From contig NZ_CP007451.1 in assembly GCF_000626635.1 (NCBI RefSeq), forward strand, positions 1,364,001-1,428,000: a stretch of 64,000 nucleotides of DNA, given 5' to 3'. Numbering within the stretch: the first letter of the stretch is position 1; each line of letters begins with the position of its first letter. The position numbers and the translations under genes were made by a program. The notes under the pieces were generated by a model, which worked only from the letters and a program-made list of their open reading frames with translations, was not told the origin of the DNA and made no database searches. Below, one piece after another: positions 44,701-53,121 of this stretch. Source of the stretch: Draconibacterium orientale. Lineage in GTDB: Bacteria; Bacteroidota; Bacteroidia; Bacteroidales; Prolixibacteraceae.

Positions 44701-45541
44701 AAACATCAACAGTTATTTCTCCTTTTTCTACTTCCGGCAGTTGATTCTGAATATGGGTTTCCACCCTTAAAGTTGCATCCTTATAATTTTCATCAAAATC
44801 GGTTACCACGTAATGGTCGTGAATAAATGTTTTGGGTTGCGCATACAATTTTACATCGCGAAAAATGCCCGACAAACGCCACATGTCCTGGTTCTCGAGA
44901 TACGAACCATCAGAAAAACGAATCACCTGAACGGCCAGATCGTTTTCCCCTTCTTCAATAAACGGTGTGATATTAAACTCGGCCGGCTCAAAACCGCCTT
45001 GATTATAACCTACACATTGTCCGTTCACCCAAACATACGAGGCCGATTTTATGCCTTCAAAACGCAGCATCAACTCTTTTCCTTCCCAACTTTCAGGAAC
45101 GGTAAATTTCTTTTTGTAACATCCGGTCGGATTGTAATAATCAGGAATATTGGGCGGATCATTCTCAAAAGAAATGGCCACATTCCGGAATTTCGGATGC
45201 CCGTAGCCTTCCATTTGCCAGTTGGATGGAACGTTAATTTCCTCCCACCCTGCTGCATCAAAACCGGGTTGCCAAAAATCTTGAGGCACCTGTTTTGGCG
45301 TTTCCACCCACTTAAATTTCCACTGCCCGTTTAGCAGCTGGTAGTTGTCGCATTTTCGCGGCATGTTCTGAATGGCATCATCGGCCGATGCGAAAGGAAT
45401 ATGAAACGCATGAGGCGCATTTTGTCCTTTTTCGAAAACAGCCGGATTTTGCCAGTCGTTTGGAAGAAAATCAACTTGCTGAGATAAAGTACTGAGATAA
45501 AATGTGAGAATAAAGAACAAGGTTATAGCTCGTTTCATCAT
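41768..45541 (-). CDS. GH2 beta-galactosidase with an inserted LamG-like domain
   Basis: A 1257-aa secreted LacZ-type enzyme. Signal peptide about 1-20, sugar-binding domain (about 55-235), Ig-like domain (235-355), TIM barrel from about 358 and the Bgal_small-type C-terminal domain (about 985-1255). The acid/base is E477 (WSAGNESGSG) and the nucleophile is E547 (FMDEYLAATGNG). A concanavalin/LamG-like jelly roll (about 615-795) interrupts the barrel between GGAIWDWISPG and GRTYGIIWPDRTVQPEI, segments that adjoin in E. coli LacZ. It acts on beta-galactosides in the periplasm or at the surface. Confidence 0.92.
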   Translation of the reverse strand: MMKRAITLFFILTFYLSTLSQQVDFLPNDWQNPAVFEKGQNAPHAFHIPFASADDAIQNMPRKCDNYQLLNGQWKFKWVETPKQVPQDFWQPGFDAAGWEEINVPSNWQMEGYGHPKFRNVAISFENDPPNIPDYYNPTGCYKKKFTVPESWEGKELMLRFEGIKSASYVWVNGQCVGYNQGGFEPAEFNITPFIEEGENDLAVQVIRFSDGSYLENQDMWRLSGIFRDVKLYAQPKTFIHDHYVVTDFDENYKDATLRVETHIQNQLPEVEKGEITVDVYDPEGRSILKDGALCEDFEVDSLGNVKVQLSTLVVDPPQWSAEFPNLFVMLVQLKNADGKVTEAFTQKIGFREVGYKDKILTVNGVPVKLNGVNSHMHHPEHGQAVPLETLKQDLLLMKQHNINCVRTCHYPPTPEYIALADELGMYIFDEVGDEAHNNMGLSEKAEWTEMYRDRSRKLVYRDRNHPAVIVWSAGNESGSGQNINEVIKTGKAIDPSRPAWMYGGNAFYIPFEDLVGPRYWVPVDYKNLAQDKVLPANDKRASFMDEYLAATGNGLGGMDEYWEYIWKYPRLTGGAIWDWISPGIKTPRWILPDLSPQKNDGQIMGRPMFQQGAYGWGLEFSGHDDWVEFYRDPSLDITGNQLTIDFWVKPSEIPQPNVFVAKGAHGYGIQMVDDETLEFYVFGNERISAKTKVGEDFYENWHRITGIYNGRQLQLYIDNKRVGTTSFSGNINSTPFPFCIGREAETQDQGEHSGRLSKMVIDDVRVFNRAVNINNIQKEKAGLVLHLNFEEDEKAGDFYAVGLGGRTYGIIWPDRTVQPEINQIKRSGQPIKIEAVDIENGVLKVTNRHHFKNLNELEGFWQIKVDGETTQRGFFNCDIPAGETGEITIDYRRPRIESTTECLLEISFVLKDDLSWAPKGHEIAWEQFPVPTDFYFVDEEGNNEKVTATDDENYIRISGNDFNYTIDKKTGSFVSLKYKGAEYLEGGPEFMVWRAPIANDIDPWGSYMFGTGNITPGLGRSIDNQLRTLGMRDLISELEEYELFQLKHNEVTLKMDVFANSSLDPARRKDQWFFYSAFEQKQIWTFSADGSIRLEQEVIPHGPMPEMLQKIGLQFQLPKSFNQVEWYGRGPFENYPDRKTGAKMGFYHSTADSMYVPYIIPQEYGNRSDVRWLKVHNNDDHGLLIEGNEWLNFSLHKYTTDNLSRAMYTYQLEEAPNTILNVDYEVSGVGGTAIRQLQKYRVRPDVKKYTITIKPY

Positions 45542-45672
45542 AATTGTTGTTTGTTCGATTGTTACCGTTAAAAATACTTTTACTTCACGAGAAATACCAG
45601 AAAGATCAAATCTTTATCAGTAAAAGTGGAAAATTTGATAATGCTGTATCCAACCGAAAAAGAACGATTTAG

Positions 45673-45680
45673 TAACTTTG
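45673..45680 (+). promoter_or_regulatory. Promoter -7 element (TAACTTTG) for the BNR lipoprotein gene
   Basis: An exact TAnnTTTG match 18 bases before the ATG at 45699; it excludes the in-frame TTG at 45678 as start. Confidence 0.6.
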
Positions 45681-45698
45681 CCTCCCAAAATATTTATC

Positions 45699-47039
45699 AT
45701 GAAACCTATTCTGCTATTACCTGTTCTTTCGCTTGTATTTCTTTTGGCATGCGGTTCCTCAACACAAAAAAATCCTGAAACAAGTCAGCCACACTCTCCA
45801 ACAATTCATACGCTTTGCGATGATGGCGCGTGGTGCTGGTTTTCCGATCCGCGAGCCATTTACACCGATGCAGATAAAATTGTTACCGGTTGGGTAAAAA
45901 AAGACGGTTCGATTGAAATGGCCTCCTTAAATCCCGAAACCGGAGATGCCAAATTCAACAACATTTATCCGCAATTTGAATTCGACGATCACGACAACCC
46001 TGCATTTACCCAGCTTCCTGATGGTACTATTTTTACCATGTATGCCTGGCACGCCACAGATAAAGGAGTTTTGAGCAATACAACAACAAACGGCACCGAT
46101 ATTAGTAGTTTTGGCGAGAATGAAATTTTCAAACCAAAAACAGAGGAACTGCTGAAGAATTTTCCGAGAGAAACCTACACCTACGCCAATCCGTTTGTGT
46201 TAAGCGAAGAAGACAACAAACTGTTTGTGTTTGGCCGCTGGATTGGTTTTAAACCCAACCTGATTATTTCGGAAGATCAGGGAAAAACATGGAGCCGGCA
46301 GTATGTGGTAATGAGCGACGTTCCTTTTACGCCCAACAACCGGCCATACGTAAAATATTATTCTGATGGAAAATCAAGGATTCACATGATATTTACCGAC
46401 GGGCATCCGCGCGTTGAATCCACCAACTCGGTGTATTATTGCTATTACGAAAAAGGTGCATTTTGGAAATCCGACGGCACAAAAATCTGCGACCTCAGTG
46501 GACTGCCATTTCAGGTTAGCGATGCAACGGTGGTTTACAAAGCTGATGAAGAAAACGGACGCGCCTGGATTTGCGATGTGGTTGAACAGGAAGGGACACC
46601 TTACATTTTGTACACCCGCCACCCGCAGGAAACCGACCATCGATACCATTACGTCTGGTACAATGCTGAGGCAAAAACCTGGGAAGACCACGAAATTTGC
46701 CAGGCCGGAAAATGGTTTCCGCAAACGCCTGAAGGCGAAACAGAACGCGAACCGCACTACATGGGCAACATGACTTTCAACCCGAACAAACCCAACGAGA
46801 TTTACTTGTCGCGAGAAATAAATGGTGTTTTTGAAATTGAAAAACGCACTACAAACGATGGTGGAAAATCGTGGAAAATTGAAGCAATTACGCAAAATTC
46901 ACCCCTCGATAATGTGCGGCCCTTCATTCCTCGCTACCAACCAAAAGATGCAAAAACAGTGGTAATGTGGATGGAAAACAACAAATACATTCACTATACC
47001 GATTACGATTGTAGCATAAAATACATCGTTGAACCTTAG
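45699..47039 (+). CDS. BNR repeat-containing lipoprotein
   Basis: A 446-aa lipoprotein (lipidated C18 in FLLACGSS) with a six-bladed beta-propeller of the BNR_4 family, seen as Asp-box-like turns (ISEDQGKTWSRQYV, TNDGGKSWKIEAI) and HMIFTDGHP. The family includes rhamnogalacturonan or ulvan lyases and sialidase-like binders. Together with the GH2 and the Gfo/Idh/MocA protein it suggests breakdown of an acidic or methylated plant/algal glycan; catalysis is not proved by motif. The start is set by the lipoprotein signal and the promoter. Confidence 0.85.
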   Translation: MKPILLLPVLSLVFLLACGSSTQKNPETSQPHSPTIHTLCDDGAWCWFSDPRAIYTDADKIVTGWVKKDGSIEMASLNPETGDAKFNNIYPQFEFDDHDNPAFTQLPDGTIFTMYAWHATDKGVLSNTTTNGTDISSFGENEIFKPKTEELLKNFPRETYTYANPFVLSEEDNKLFVFGRWIGFKPNLIISEDQGKTWSRQYVVMSDVPFTPNNRPYVKYYSDGKSRIHMIFTDGHPRVESTNSVYYCYYEKGAFWKSDGTKICDLSGLPFQVSDATVVYKADEENGRAWICDVVEQEGTPYILYTRHPQETDHRYHYVWYNAEAKTWEDHEICQAGKWFPQTPEGETEREPHYMGNMTFNPNKPNEIYLSREINGVFEIEKRTTNDGGKSWKIEAITQNSPLDNVRPFIPRYQPKDAKTVVMWMENNKYIHYTDYDCSIKYIVEP

Positions 47040-47042
47040 ATA

Positions 47043-47112
47043 GGATTGATGCGAGATTGATGGAGATTGATCCAAGATTGATGGAGATTGATGAAGATTG
47101 ATGAAGATTGAT
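47043..47112. repeat. Seven GATTGAT copies in ~10-bp steps
   Basis: A direct repeat of AGATTGATGG/AGATTGATGA with a 10-bp period (one step of 12) starts 3 bases after the BNR stop. It equals one helical turn per unit. No coding frame spans it. Confidence 0.75.
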
Positions 47113-47191
47113 AGTAGTCGCGGATGATTTGAATGCTTCCTCTTTTACGACTTCTTTTTGCCCGTTCTCTTTCTAAACAGAATTAAAAGTA

Positions 47192-47199
47192 TAATTTTG
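47192..47199 (+). promoter_or_regulatory. Promoter -7 element (TAATTTTG) for the Gfo/Idh/MocA gene
   Basis: An exact TAnnTTTG match 41 bases before the ATG at 47241. Confidence 0.6.
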
Positions 47200-47240
47200 C
47201 GTGTACGCCAACGGAAATCTAATAACTAAAAAACCATTTC

Positions 47241-48644
47241 ATGAAACATCTATCTACTGCGGCCGCAGCACTGGCAATTCTGTTTTCAGCATGCACAGGT
47301 GGCAGCCAAAAATCAACCAACACTGAAAAAGAAACGGATATGTTTACCGGAGCAGAAGTAAAAATTATGACCCTCGACCCGGGCCATTTCCATGCAGCTT
47401 TGGTGCAAAAATCGATGTACAACCAGGTTGATCCTGTAGTAAATGTTTACGCGCCTGATGGCGTAGATGTAGTGGATCACCTGAAACGAATTGAAGGCTA
47501 CAATACACGCGCTGAAAATCCAACATCGTGGGTAGAAAAAGTATATGCCGGAGAAGATTATCTTGAAAAAATGCTGACCGAAAAACCCGGCAACGTAATG
47601 GTAACTGCCGGAAACAACGGCAAAAAAACCGATTACATTTTAAAAACTGTTGAAGCCGGAATTAATGTGCTGGCCGATAAACCGATGGTGATTACGCCGG
47701 AGAATTTTCCGAAACTGGAAAAAGCTTTTCAGGTAGCCGAAGAAAACGGCGTTTTGCTGTATGATATTATGACCGAGCGCCACGAAATTACCACCATGTT
47801 GCAGCGCGAATTATCGCAACTGCCCGAGGTTTTTGGAACCTTGCAAAAAGGAACGGCTGAAAATCCGGCCATTACCAAAGAGAGTGTGCACCACTTTTTT
47901 AAATATGTTTCGGGCAATCCGCTAAAACGTCCGGCATGGTATTTCGATACACAACAGCAGGGCGAAGGAATTGTGGATGTAAACACCCACCTGGTTGATT
48001 TAATTCAGTGGGAAGCTTTTCCCGAGGTGATGCTTTCGAAAGAAGATGTGGAAATTGTTTCGGCCAAACACTGGACCACTGATCTTACGCCAGAGATGTT
48101 TAAAAAATCGACTTCGCTCGATGAATACCCCGAATTCCTGAAAAAAGATGTTGAAGACGATATGCTGAAAGTTTACTGCAATGGCGAGATCAATTACACG
48201 CTGAAAGGCATTCACGCTAAAGCATCGGTAATCTGGAATTTTGAAGCACCTGAAGGTGGCGGCGATACCCACTACTCGATTATGCGCGGCACAAAGTGTA
48301 ACCTGGAAATTATTCAGGGCGAGGCGGAAGGCTATAAACCACAACTTTACATTGAAGCAACCGGTGCCGATGCGATGGAATTTGCCGGAAGTTTGAATAA
48401 TGCAGTTACCGGTTTGGCAGAAACGTACCCCGGCATTTCAGTGAAAAAGATTGGCGATAAAAAATGGGTGATGAATATTCCTGAAAAATACAAAGTGGGC
48501 CACGAAGCGCATTTCGGACAGGTAACAGAAAAATACCTGCAATACCTGATCGACGGGAAACTACCGGAATGGGAAGTTCCGAATATGATTGTAAAATACT
48601 ACACGACTACTGAGGGCTTAAAGGCTGCGTTGAATAATGAATGA
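47241..48644 (+). CDS. Gfo/Idh/MocA-family oxidoreductase, lipoprotein form
   Basis: A 467-aa protein with a lipoprotein signal (MKHLSTAAAALAILFSAC, C18) and a Rossmann oxidoreductase core: GHFHAALVQKSM, VMVTAGNNGKKTDYI, VLADKPMVI (the family EKP/DKP motif near residue 155) and a putative oxidoreductase C-terminal domain to about 460. A dinucleotide-binding enzyme carrying a lipid anchor is expected outside the cytoplasm, where NAD is not free; these proteins keep NAD tightly bound. It acts on a sugar or its keto derivative, partner unknown. Confidence 0.88.
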   Translation: MKHLSTAAAALAILFSACTGGSQKSTNTEKETDMFTGAEVKIMTLDPGHFHAALVQKSMYNQVDPVVNVYAPDGVDVVDHLKRIEGYNTRAENPTSWVEKVYAGEDYLEKMLTEKPGNVMVTAGNNGKKTDYILKTVEAGINVLADKPMVITPENFPKLEKAFQVAEENGVLLYDIMTERHEITTMLQRELSQLPEVFGTLQKGTAENPAITKESVHHFFKYVSGNPLKRPAWYFDTQQQGEGIVDVNTHLVDLIQWEAFPEVMLSKEDVEIVSAKHWTTDLTPEMFKKSTSLDEYPEFLKKDVEDDMLKVYCNGEINYTLKGIHAKASVIWNFEAPEGGGDTHYSIMRGTKCNLEIIQGEAEGYKPQLYIEATGADAMEFAGSLNNAVTGLAETYPGISVKKIGDKKWVMNIPEKYKVGHEAHFGQVTEKYLQYLIDGKLPEWEVPNMIVKYYTTTEGLKAALNNE

Positions 48645-48751
48645 TAATTAACGAATGACGATTGCAGATTTACGAAGTATCTGCTTGAATCAAAATTGTT
48701 AATCGATATTCTCAAATCTAATAATATTAAGTTGTAAATTTTGCACAAAAA

Positions 48752-48784
48752 ATTGAGGGCTTCACTACTAGTGAAACCCTCAAT
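48752..48784. terminator. Bidirectional terminator between convergent genes
   Basis: ATTGAGGG-C-TTCAC pairs with GTGAA-A-CCCTCAAT around TACTA with one mismatch, between the convergent Gfo/Idh/MocA and fusion oxidoreductase genes. Confidence 0.7.
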
Positions 48785-48822
48785 AAATATCTGCGAGTAT
48801 CCGCGTAATCTGCGAGAAATAC

Positions 48823-51312
48823 TTAAATAAACAAGTTCAAATTCGACTGATCGGCCTCTTCCAGATAAGTAGCTACACCGCCAATTTCAACGCCTTCCAT
48901 CAGTTCTTCTTTGTCAACGCCCATCACATCCATCGACATTTGGCAGGCAATCATTTGCACTCCGTTTTCCATGGCTGTTTGCAGCATATCTTCCAGCGAA
49001 TCCACTTTTTTGGCCAGCATACGTTTTTTCATCATTTTGGCGCCCACTCCCATCATATTCATTTTCGAGAGCTTCAAATCACCGGCATCTTTGGCCATCA
49101 TCGAACCAAACATTTTGCCCATCATATCTTTTTCAACGCGTGGCTTGTCTGATTTTTTAATCACATTCAATCCCCAGAAAGTAAAGAACAACGTTACTTT
49201 GCTTCCCATAGCTGCAGCTCCGTTGGCAATTACCAGCGATGCCAGTGCGCGATCCATATCGTCGCTAAAAACCACCATGGTTTTATTTTTGGCTGGCGTA
49301 ACACTCGTTTTTGCACTACTTCCCTCTTGCTTTTTGCCCTTTTCAATCAGGGCCTTTACTTTTCCTTTCTCTGCTGAAACCGAAACCAGTTTATTGCCGG
49401 TCATGTTACACCACGACTTCACATCTTTCATAAACCCCATGTCGGTAGCAATTTGCTCCAATCGCTCGCCGGGTTCAATGTTTTCAATTTCCTGTTTCAG
49501 CTTCAAAATCGGCCCGGGGCATTGCAATCCACAAGCATCAACCTGAATGGTTTTTACCGCAGCTCCTTCAACTACCACCTGCGCGTTATCTGCCTTTCCG
49601 CGGTAAATATGGTCGTTTTTGGTAATGTAATTGGCCTCGAAAATATCTTCGTTACTCTGTTTGCAAATGGAGTGTTCGTAGGTTTTGTATCCTCCGCTGA
49701 GGTTGTAAACTTCGCCAAAACCCGATTGCGTAAGAATCCGGCAGGCAATATACCCGCGCAAACCAACGCCGCAATACACAATTATTTTTTTGTCTTTTGG
49801 AAGTTCATCCAATCGGCCACGCAAATCATCAACCGGAATATTTACCGAACCCTCAATATGCCCCAGTTCATTCTCGGCAGCTGTGCGCACATCGAGCAAC
49901 ACAATATTGTCTGAATGAAAGTTATGAATCTCGTCCCAGCTAACGATTTTTAGTTTGCCGCTAACGATATTTTCTGCCGCAAAACCAGCCTGGTTCACCG
50001 GATCTTTTGCCGATGAAAACGGAGGTGCATACGCGTGTTCAATATCCTGCAAATCGTAAATGCTGCCTCCTTGTTTCAGTACGGTTGCAATCAGGTCGAT
50101 ACGCTTGTCCACGCCTTCGTAGCCAATCATTTGCGCACCATACAATTTTCCGTTTTCCGGGTGGAAAAGAATTTTGAGCGTATATGGCAGCGCATCGGGG
50201 TAATAACCGGCATGCGACGCACCATGAATAATGTTTGCCGTGTAAGGCATCATTTCATTTTTCAGCGTTTTTTCGGGAATACCGGTTGATGCCACCGTAA
50301 TATCGAACACTTTGGCAATTGCCGTTGCAATGGCACCTTTGTATTTGCGCGTATTTCCGCTAACAATATTGTCCGCTACAATTCGGCCTTGTTTGTTGGC
50401 CGGACCGGCCAGGTAAATATTGCTCAGTTTTCCGGTTATCGGATGTGGAAATGCCATCGCATCGCCCAGCACATAAATATTTTCGTCGTTACTCAGCAAA
50501 TATTCGTTGGCAATAATTCCGCCGTTGGGTGCCAAATCCAAACCGGCTTCGCGTGCCAGTTTGTTCTCCGGTTTTACACCAATCGACAGAATCACAAGAT
50601 CGGTTTCAATTTGTCGCCCCGATTGTAAAGTTACATTCAACACGCCATCTTCGCGTTTAAAGGAAGTTACGCCGTCTTTTAAAAAGAACTCCACCTGCTT
50701 GGTTTTCAGATGCTGGTGAACTACTGCCGCCATCTCGTAATCAAGTGGTGCCATCACCTGTTTGGCCATTTCCACAATCGACACTTTCATTCCCAGATGA
50801 TGAAGGTTTTCGGCCATTTCGAGCCCGATAAAGCCGGCACCTACTACCACTGCTCTTTTGGGTTGCTGATCGTTGCAGTAGGTTTTTACTTTATCGGTAT
50901 CGGCAACATTTCGCAGGGTGAAAATCGCTGGATCTTTAATCCCTGAAATCGGTGGTTTAATCGGCTCGGCACCCGGCGACAGAACCAACTTATCGTAGGT
51001 TTCGGTGTACTCTTCGCCGGTTTCCACATTTCGAACGAGTATGGCCTTATTTTCGCGATCAATTTTTACCACTTCGTTAAAAACCCGTACTTCAACATTT
51101 AAGCGGGCTTTAAAACTTTCGGGCGTTTGCAAAAGCAATTTTTCGCGTTCTTTAATAACATCTCCGATATAATAAGGCAACCCACAGTTGGCATAAGAAA
51201 TATGCGCTCCGCGTTCAAAAATTATGATCTCTGCCTGCTCGTCTATACGACGCAGCCTGGCCGCTACTGTTGCACCGCCTGCAACTCCTCCAATGATTAA
51301 ATATTTTGACAT
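48823..51312 (-). CDS. CoA-disulfide reductase / rhodanese / TusA / DsrE four-domain fusion
   Basis: An 829-aa cytosolic fusion. FAD/NAD disulfide reductase (about 1-450): GGVAGGATVAARLRR, active C43 in SYANCGLPYYIG as in CoA-disulfide reductase, VVVGAGFIGLEMAE, YVLGDAM. Rhodanese (about 460-550): active C514 in IIVYCGVGLRG. TusA/SirA (about 585-655): CGLQCPGP with C598. DsrE-like (about 675-829): MIACQMSMDVMGV with C790. The chain of four thiols suggests handover of persulfide sulfur from a reductase to a carrier. Similar fusions are annotated in Bacteroidota and Firmicutes. Physiological substrate unknown. Confidence 0.92.
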   Translation of the reverse strand: MSKYLIIGGVAGGATVAARLRRIDEQAEIIIFERGAHISYANCGLPYYIGDVIKEREKLLLQTPESFKARLNVEVRVFNEVVKIDRENKAILVRNVETGEEYTETYDKLVLSPGAEPIKPPISGIKDPAIFTLRNVADTDKVKTYCNDQQPKRAVVVGAGFIGLEMAENLHHLGMKVSIVEMAKQVMAPLDYEMAAVVHQHLKTKQVEFFLKDGVTSFKREDGVLNVTLQSGRQIETDLVILSIGVKPENKLAREAGLDLAPNGGIIANEYLLSNDENIYVLGDAMAFPHPITGKLSNIYLAGPANKQGRIVADNIVSGNTRKYKGAIATAIAKVFDITVASTGIPEKTLKNEMMPYTANIIHGASHAGYYPDALPYTLKILFHPENGKLYGAQMIGYEGVDKRIDLIATVLKQGGSIYDLQDIEHAYAPPFSSAKDPVNQAGFAAENIVSGKLKIVSWDEIHNFHSDNIVLLDVRTAAENELGHIEGSVNIPVDDLRGRLDELPKDKKIIVYCGVGLRGYIACRILTQSGFGEVYNLSGGYKTYEHSICKQSNEDIFEANYITKNDHIYRGKADNAQVVVEGAAVKTIQVDACGLQCPGPILKLKQEIENIEPGERLEQIATDMGFMKDVKSWCNMTGNKLVSVSAEKGKVKALIEKGKKQEGSSAKTSVTPAKNKTMVVFSDDMDRALASLVIANGAAAMGSKVTLFFTFWGLNVIKKSDKPRVEKDMMGKMFGSMMAKDAGDLKLSKMNMMGVGAKMMKKRMLAKKVDSLEDMLQTAMENGVQMIACQMSMDVMGVDKEELMEGVEIGGVATYLEEADQSNLNLFI

Positions 51313-51471
51313 ATTGTATTTTTATATATAAATATCTACATAACTAGAGCACGAAAATAGATAATTAACTTTTGCTCATAATTAAGACCCCGTAAAGGTT
51401 GAAAAAATTAACACAAATTTAGCAGTGGAAAGTCATAAATAATTACGAGGGATAACGCGGCAAAACAAAAA

Positions 51472-51501
51472 CAGCTCTCTCAATATAAATTGAAAGAGCT
51501 G
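51472..51501 (-). terminator. Terminator after the M28 peptidase genes
   Basis: CAGCTCTTTCAAT pairs with ATTGAGAGAGCTG on the minus strand (one mismatch), followed by TTTTTGTTTTG, 24 bases after the stop at 51526. Confidence 0.75.
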
Positions 51502-51525
51502 CTCCTCTGCCATCGGTTTACAAAT

Positions 51526-53097
51526 TTATTCAACCGGCTTATCCACAACCAAACGCTTGCGCTGGTTAGCCAGTTTATAGGCAACAGAAAACGCATACTG
51601 CGTAACCCTTTTCATTTTATGGTAATCGATCTTGTCCAGCTCATCGGTTATTTGGTGATAATCGTCGTGCAGGCCAGTAGATAGACCCAGAATCGGCACT
51701 CCGTTTTTATAAAAATGATAATAATCGCTGCGGGTTAAAAAGGCTTTAGTCAGTTCATCGCTCGGTACAAGACCAAGATTTTTACAAACCTTATCGCTGA
51801 TGTTCATTAGCTCGGTACTTCGATGGCCGGAAATAATGTGAATTTCGTTAGGACCGGCCAAACTTTTTGAATTCACATCCACTGAATCCGGTTCCTTTTC
51901 CGCCGAGCGACCAATCATATCGAGGTTAATATCAACAAGTGTATTCTCCATCGAAATTACCGGGTGTTGTGCATAATAATCAGAGCCCAACAGCCCTTTT
52001 TCTTCGGCGGTTACCCATGCAAAAACAATACTGCGTTTGGGTTTCTTTTTCATACTCTGAAAGGCCTCAGCAATTTCCAGCAAAGCCACCGTTCCTGTTC
52101 CGTTATCGTCGGCACCGTTGTAAATACCGCCTTGGCCGTCGGTTCCCAAATGATCGTAATGCGCCGTAAAAACAACACACTCTTTCTTTAATTCCGGATC
52201 GCTGCCTTCAAGCAATGCAATTACATTTTTGCCCACTATGGATTGCGTCGATTTTACCAGTTGTATTTCCGATGTAAGCTTGTTAATGGCAAATGATTTC
52301 GGGCTTTCGCTACTGTTGATCTCTTGTTGAAGTCCGGCTAAAGTTTTTTCCGATTCTTCCAGCATTTTATCGGCTAATTCATCGTTTCCAAAAATCAATC
52401 GAATTGGAATTATTAGCCCATTTTTAGCACCTTTTAACTTCAAGCTTCCACCGGTTGCATATTTTCGGATATTCTCAATGTATTCGGTATCCGGGTTCAT
52501 CGGATCGTTTACCAAAATCAAAGCTTTGGCACCACCTATCATGGCTCTCGACATTTTTTTCATTTCGGTATCCATATCAGGCGCTGTACCTTCTTTTGCC
52601 TGTTCGAGGGTACGGGTCATCACCAGCACGATTTTGTCTTTTAAATCGAGGTCTTTTGTATCGTTGTACTTTGTTTCCTCGTTGTACCAGCCATAACCAG
52701 CAAACACCACCTGCCCCGAAATGGTGTCGTTTTTAGGAGGCCCTCCCAGCGAAAAAATTACCGTTGTTTCGTAGCTAACATTTCCATCGTTGTTTTTTAA
52801 TCTTAAAACAGTCTGGTCAGGATCAGGTGTTACAGCCTCCATCTCAACATTTTGAAAATAGCCTTCAACTCCTGGGGTTAAACCCATTTTTGCACATTGC
52901 GCCTTGAGATAATCAGCCGCGAGATCGAGACCCGGCGTTTCGGTAAAAAAATCGCGACCACGCATATTGTCGCTGGCAATAAATTCAAGGTGTGCTTTCA
53001 GATCGTTTTCGGTAATGGTTTGCAATTCCTTTTTCTGCGCAGCTGTTGCAAGTGAAACTGCTACAAAAAACAGCGTGAATAGTAGTTTGGTTTTCAT
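51526..53097 (-). CDS. M28 family peptidase (secreted)
   Basis: A 523-aa zinc aminopeptidase-like protein with signal peptide (about 1-20). The M28 core has HYDHLGTDGQGG (zinc His), NGADDNGTG (bridging Asp), TAEEKGLLGS (catalytic Glu plus zinc Glu) and DMIGRS, with HDDYHQITDELDKI at the C-terminus; an inserted PA-like domain lies about 125-270. It removes N-terminal residues from peptides in the periplasm or outside. A homologue of similar size lies 24 bases upstream on the same strand. Confidence 0.92.
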   Translation of the reverse strand: MKTKLLFTLFFVAVSLATAAQKKELQTITENDLKAHLEFIASDNMRGRDFFTETPGLDLAADYLKAQCAKMGLTPGVEGYFQNVEMEAVTPDPDQTVLRLKNNDGNVSYETTVIFSLGGPPKNDTISGQVVFAGYGWYNEETKYNDTKDLDLKDKIVLVMTRTLEQAKEGTAPDMDTEMKKMSRAMIGGAKALILVNDPMNPDTEYIENIRKYATGGSLKLKGAKNGLIIPIRLIFGNDELADKMLEESEKTLAGLQQEINSSESPKSFAINKLTSEIQLVKSTQSIVGKNVIALLEGSDPELKKECVVFTAHYDHLGTDGQGGIYNGADDNGTGTVALLEIAEAFQSMKKKPKRSIVFAWVTAEEKGLLGSDYYAQHPVISMENTLVDINLDMIGRSAEKEPDSVDVNSKSLAGPNEIHIISGHRSTELMNISDKVCKNLGLVPSDELTKAFLTRSDYYHFYKNGVPILGLSTGLHDDYHQITDELDKIDYHKMKRVTQYAFSVAYKLANQRKRLVVDKPVE

Positions 53098-53121
53098 GTT
53101 TTTAGGTTTGAAGTAATGTGA

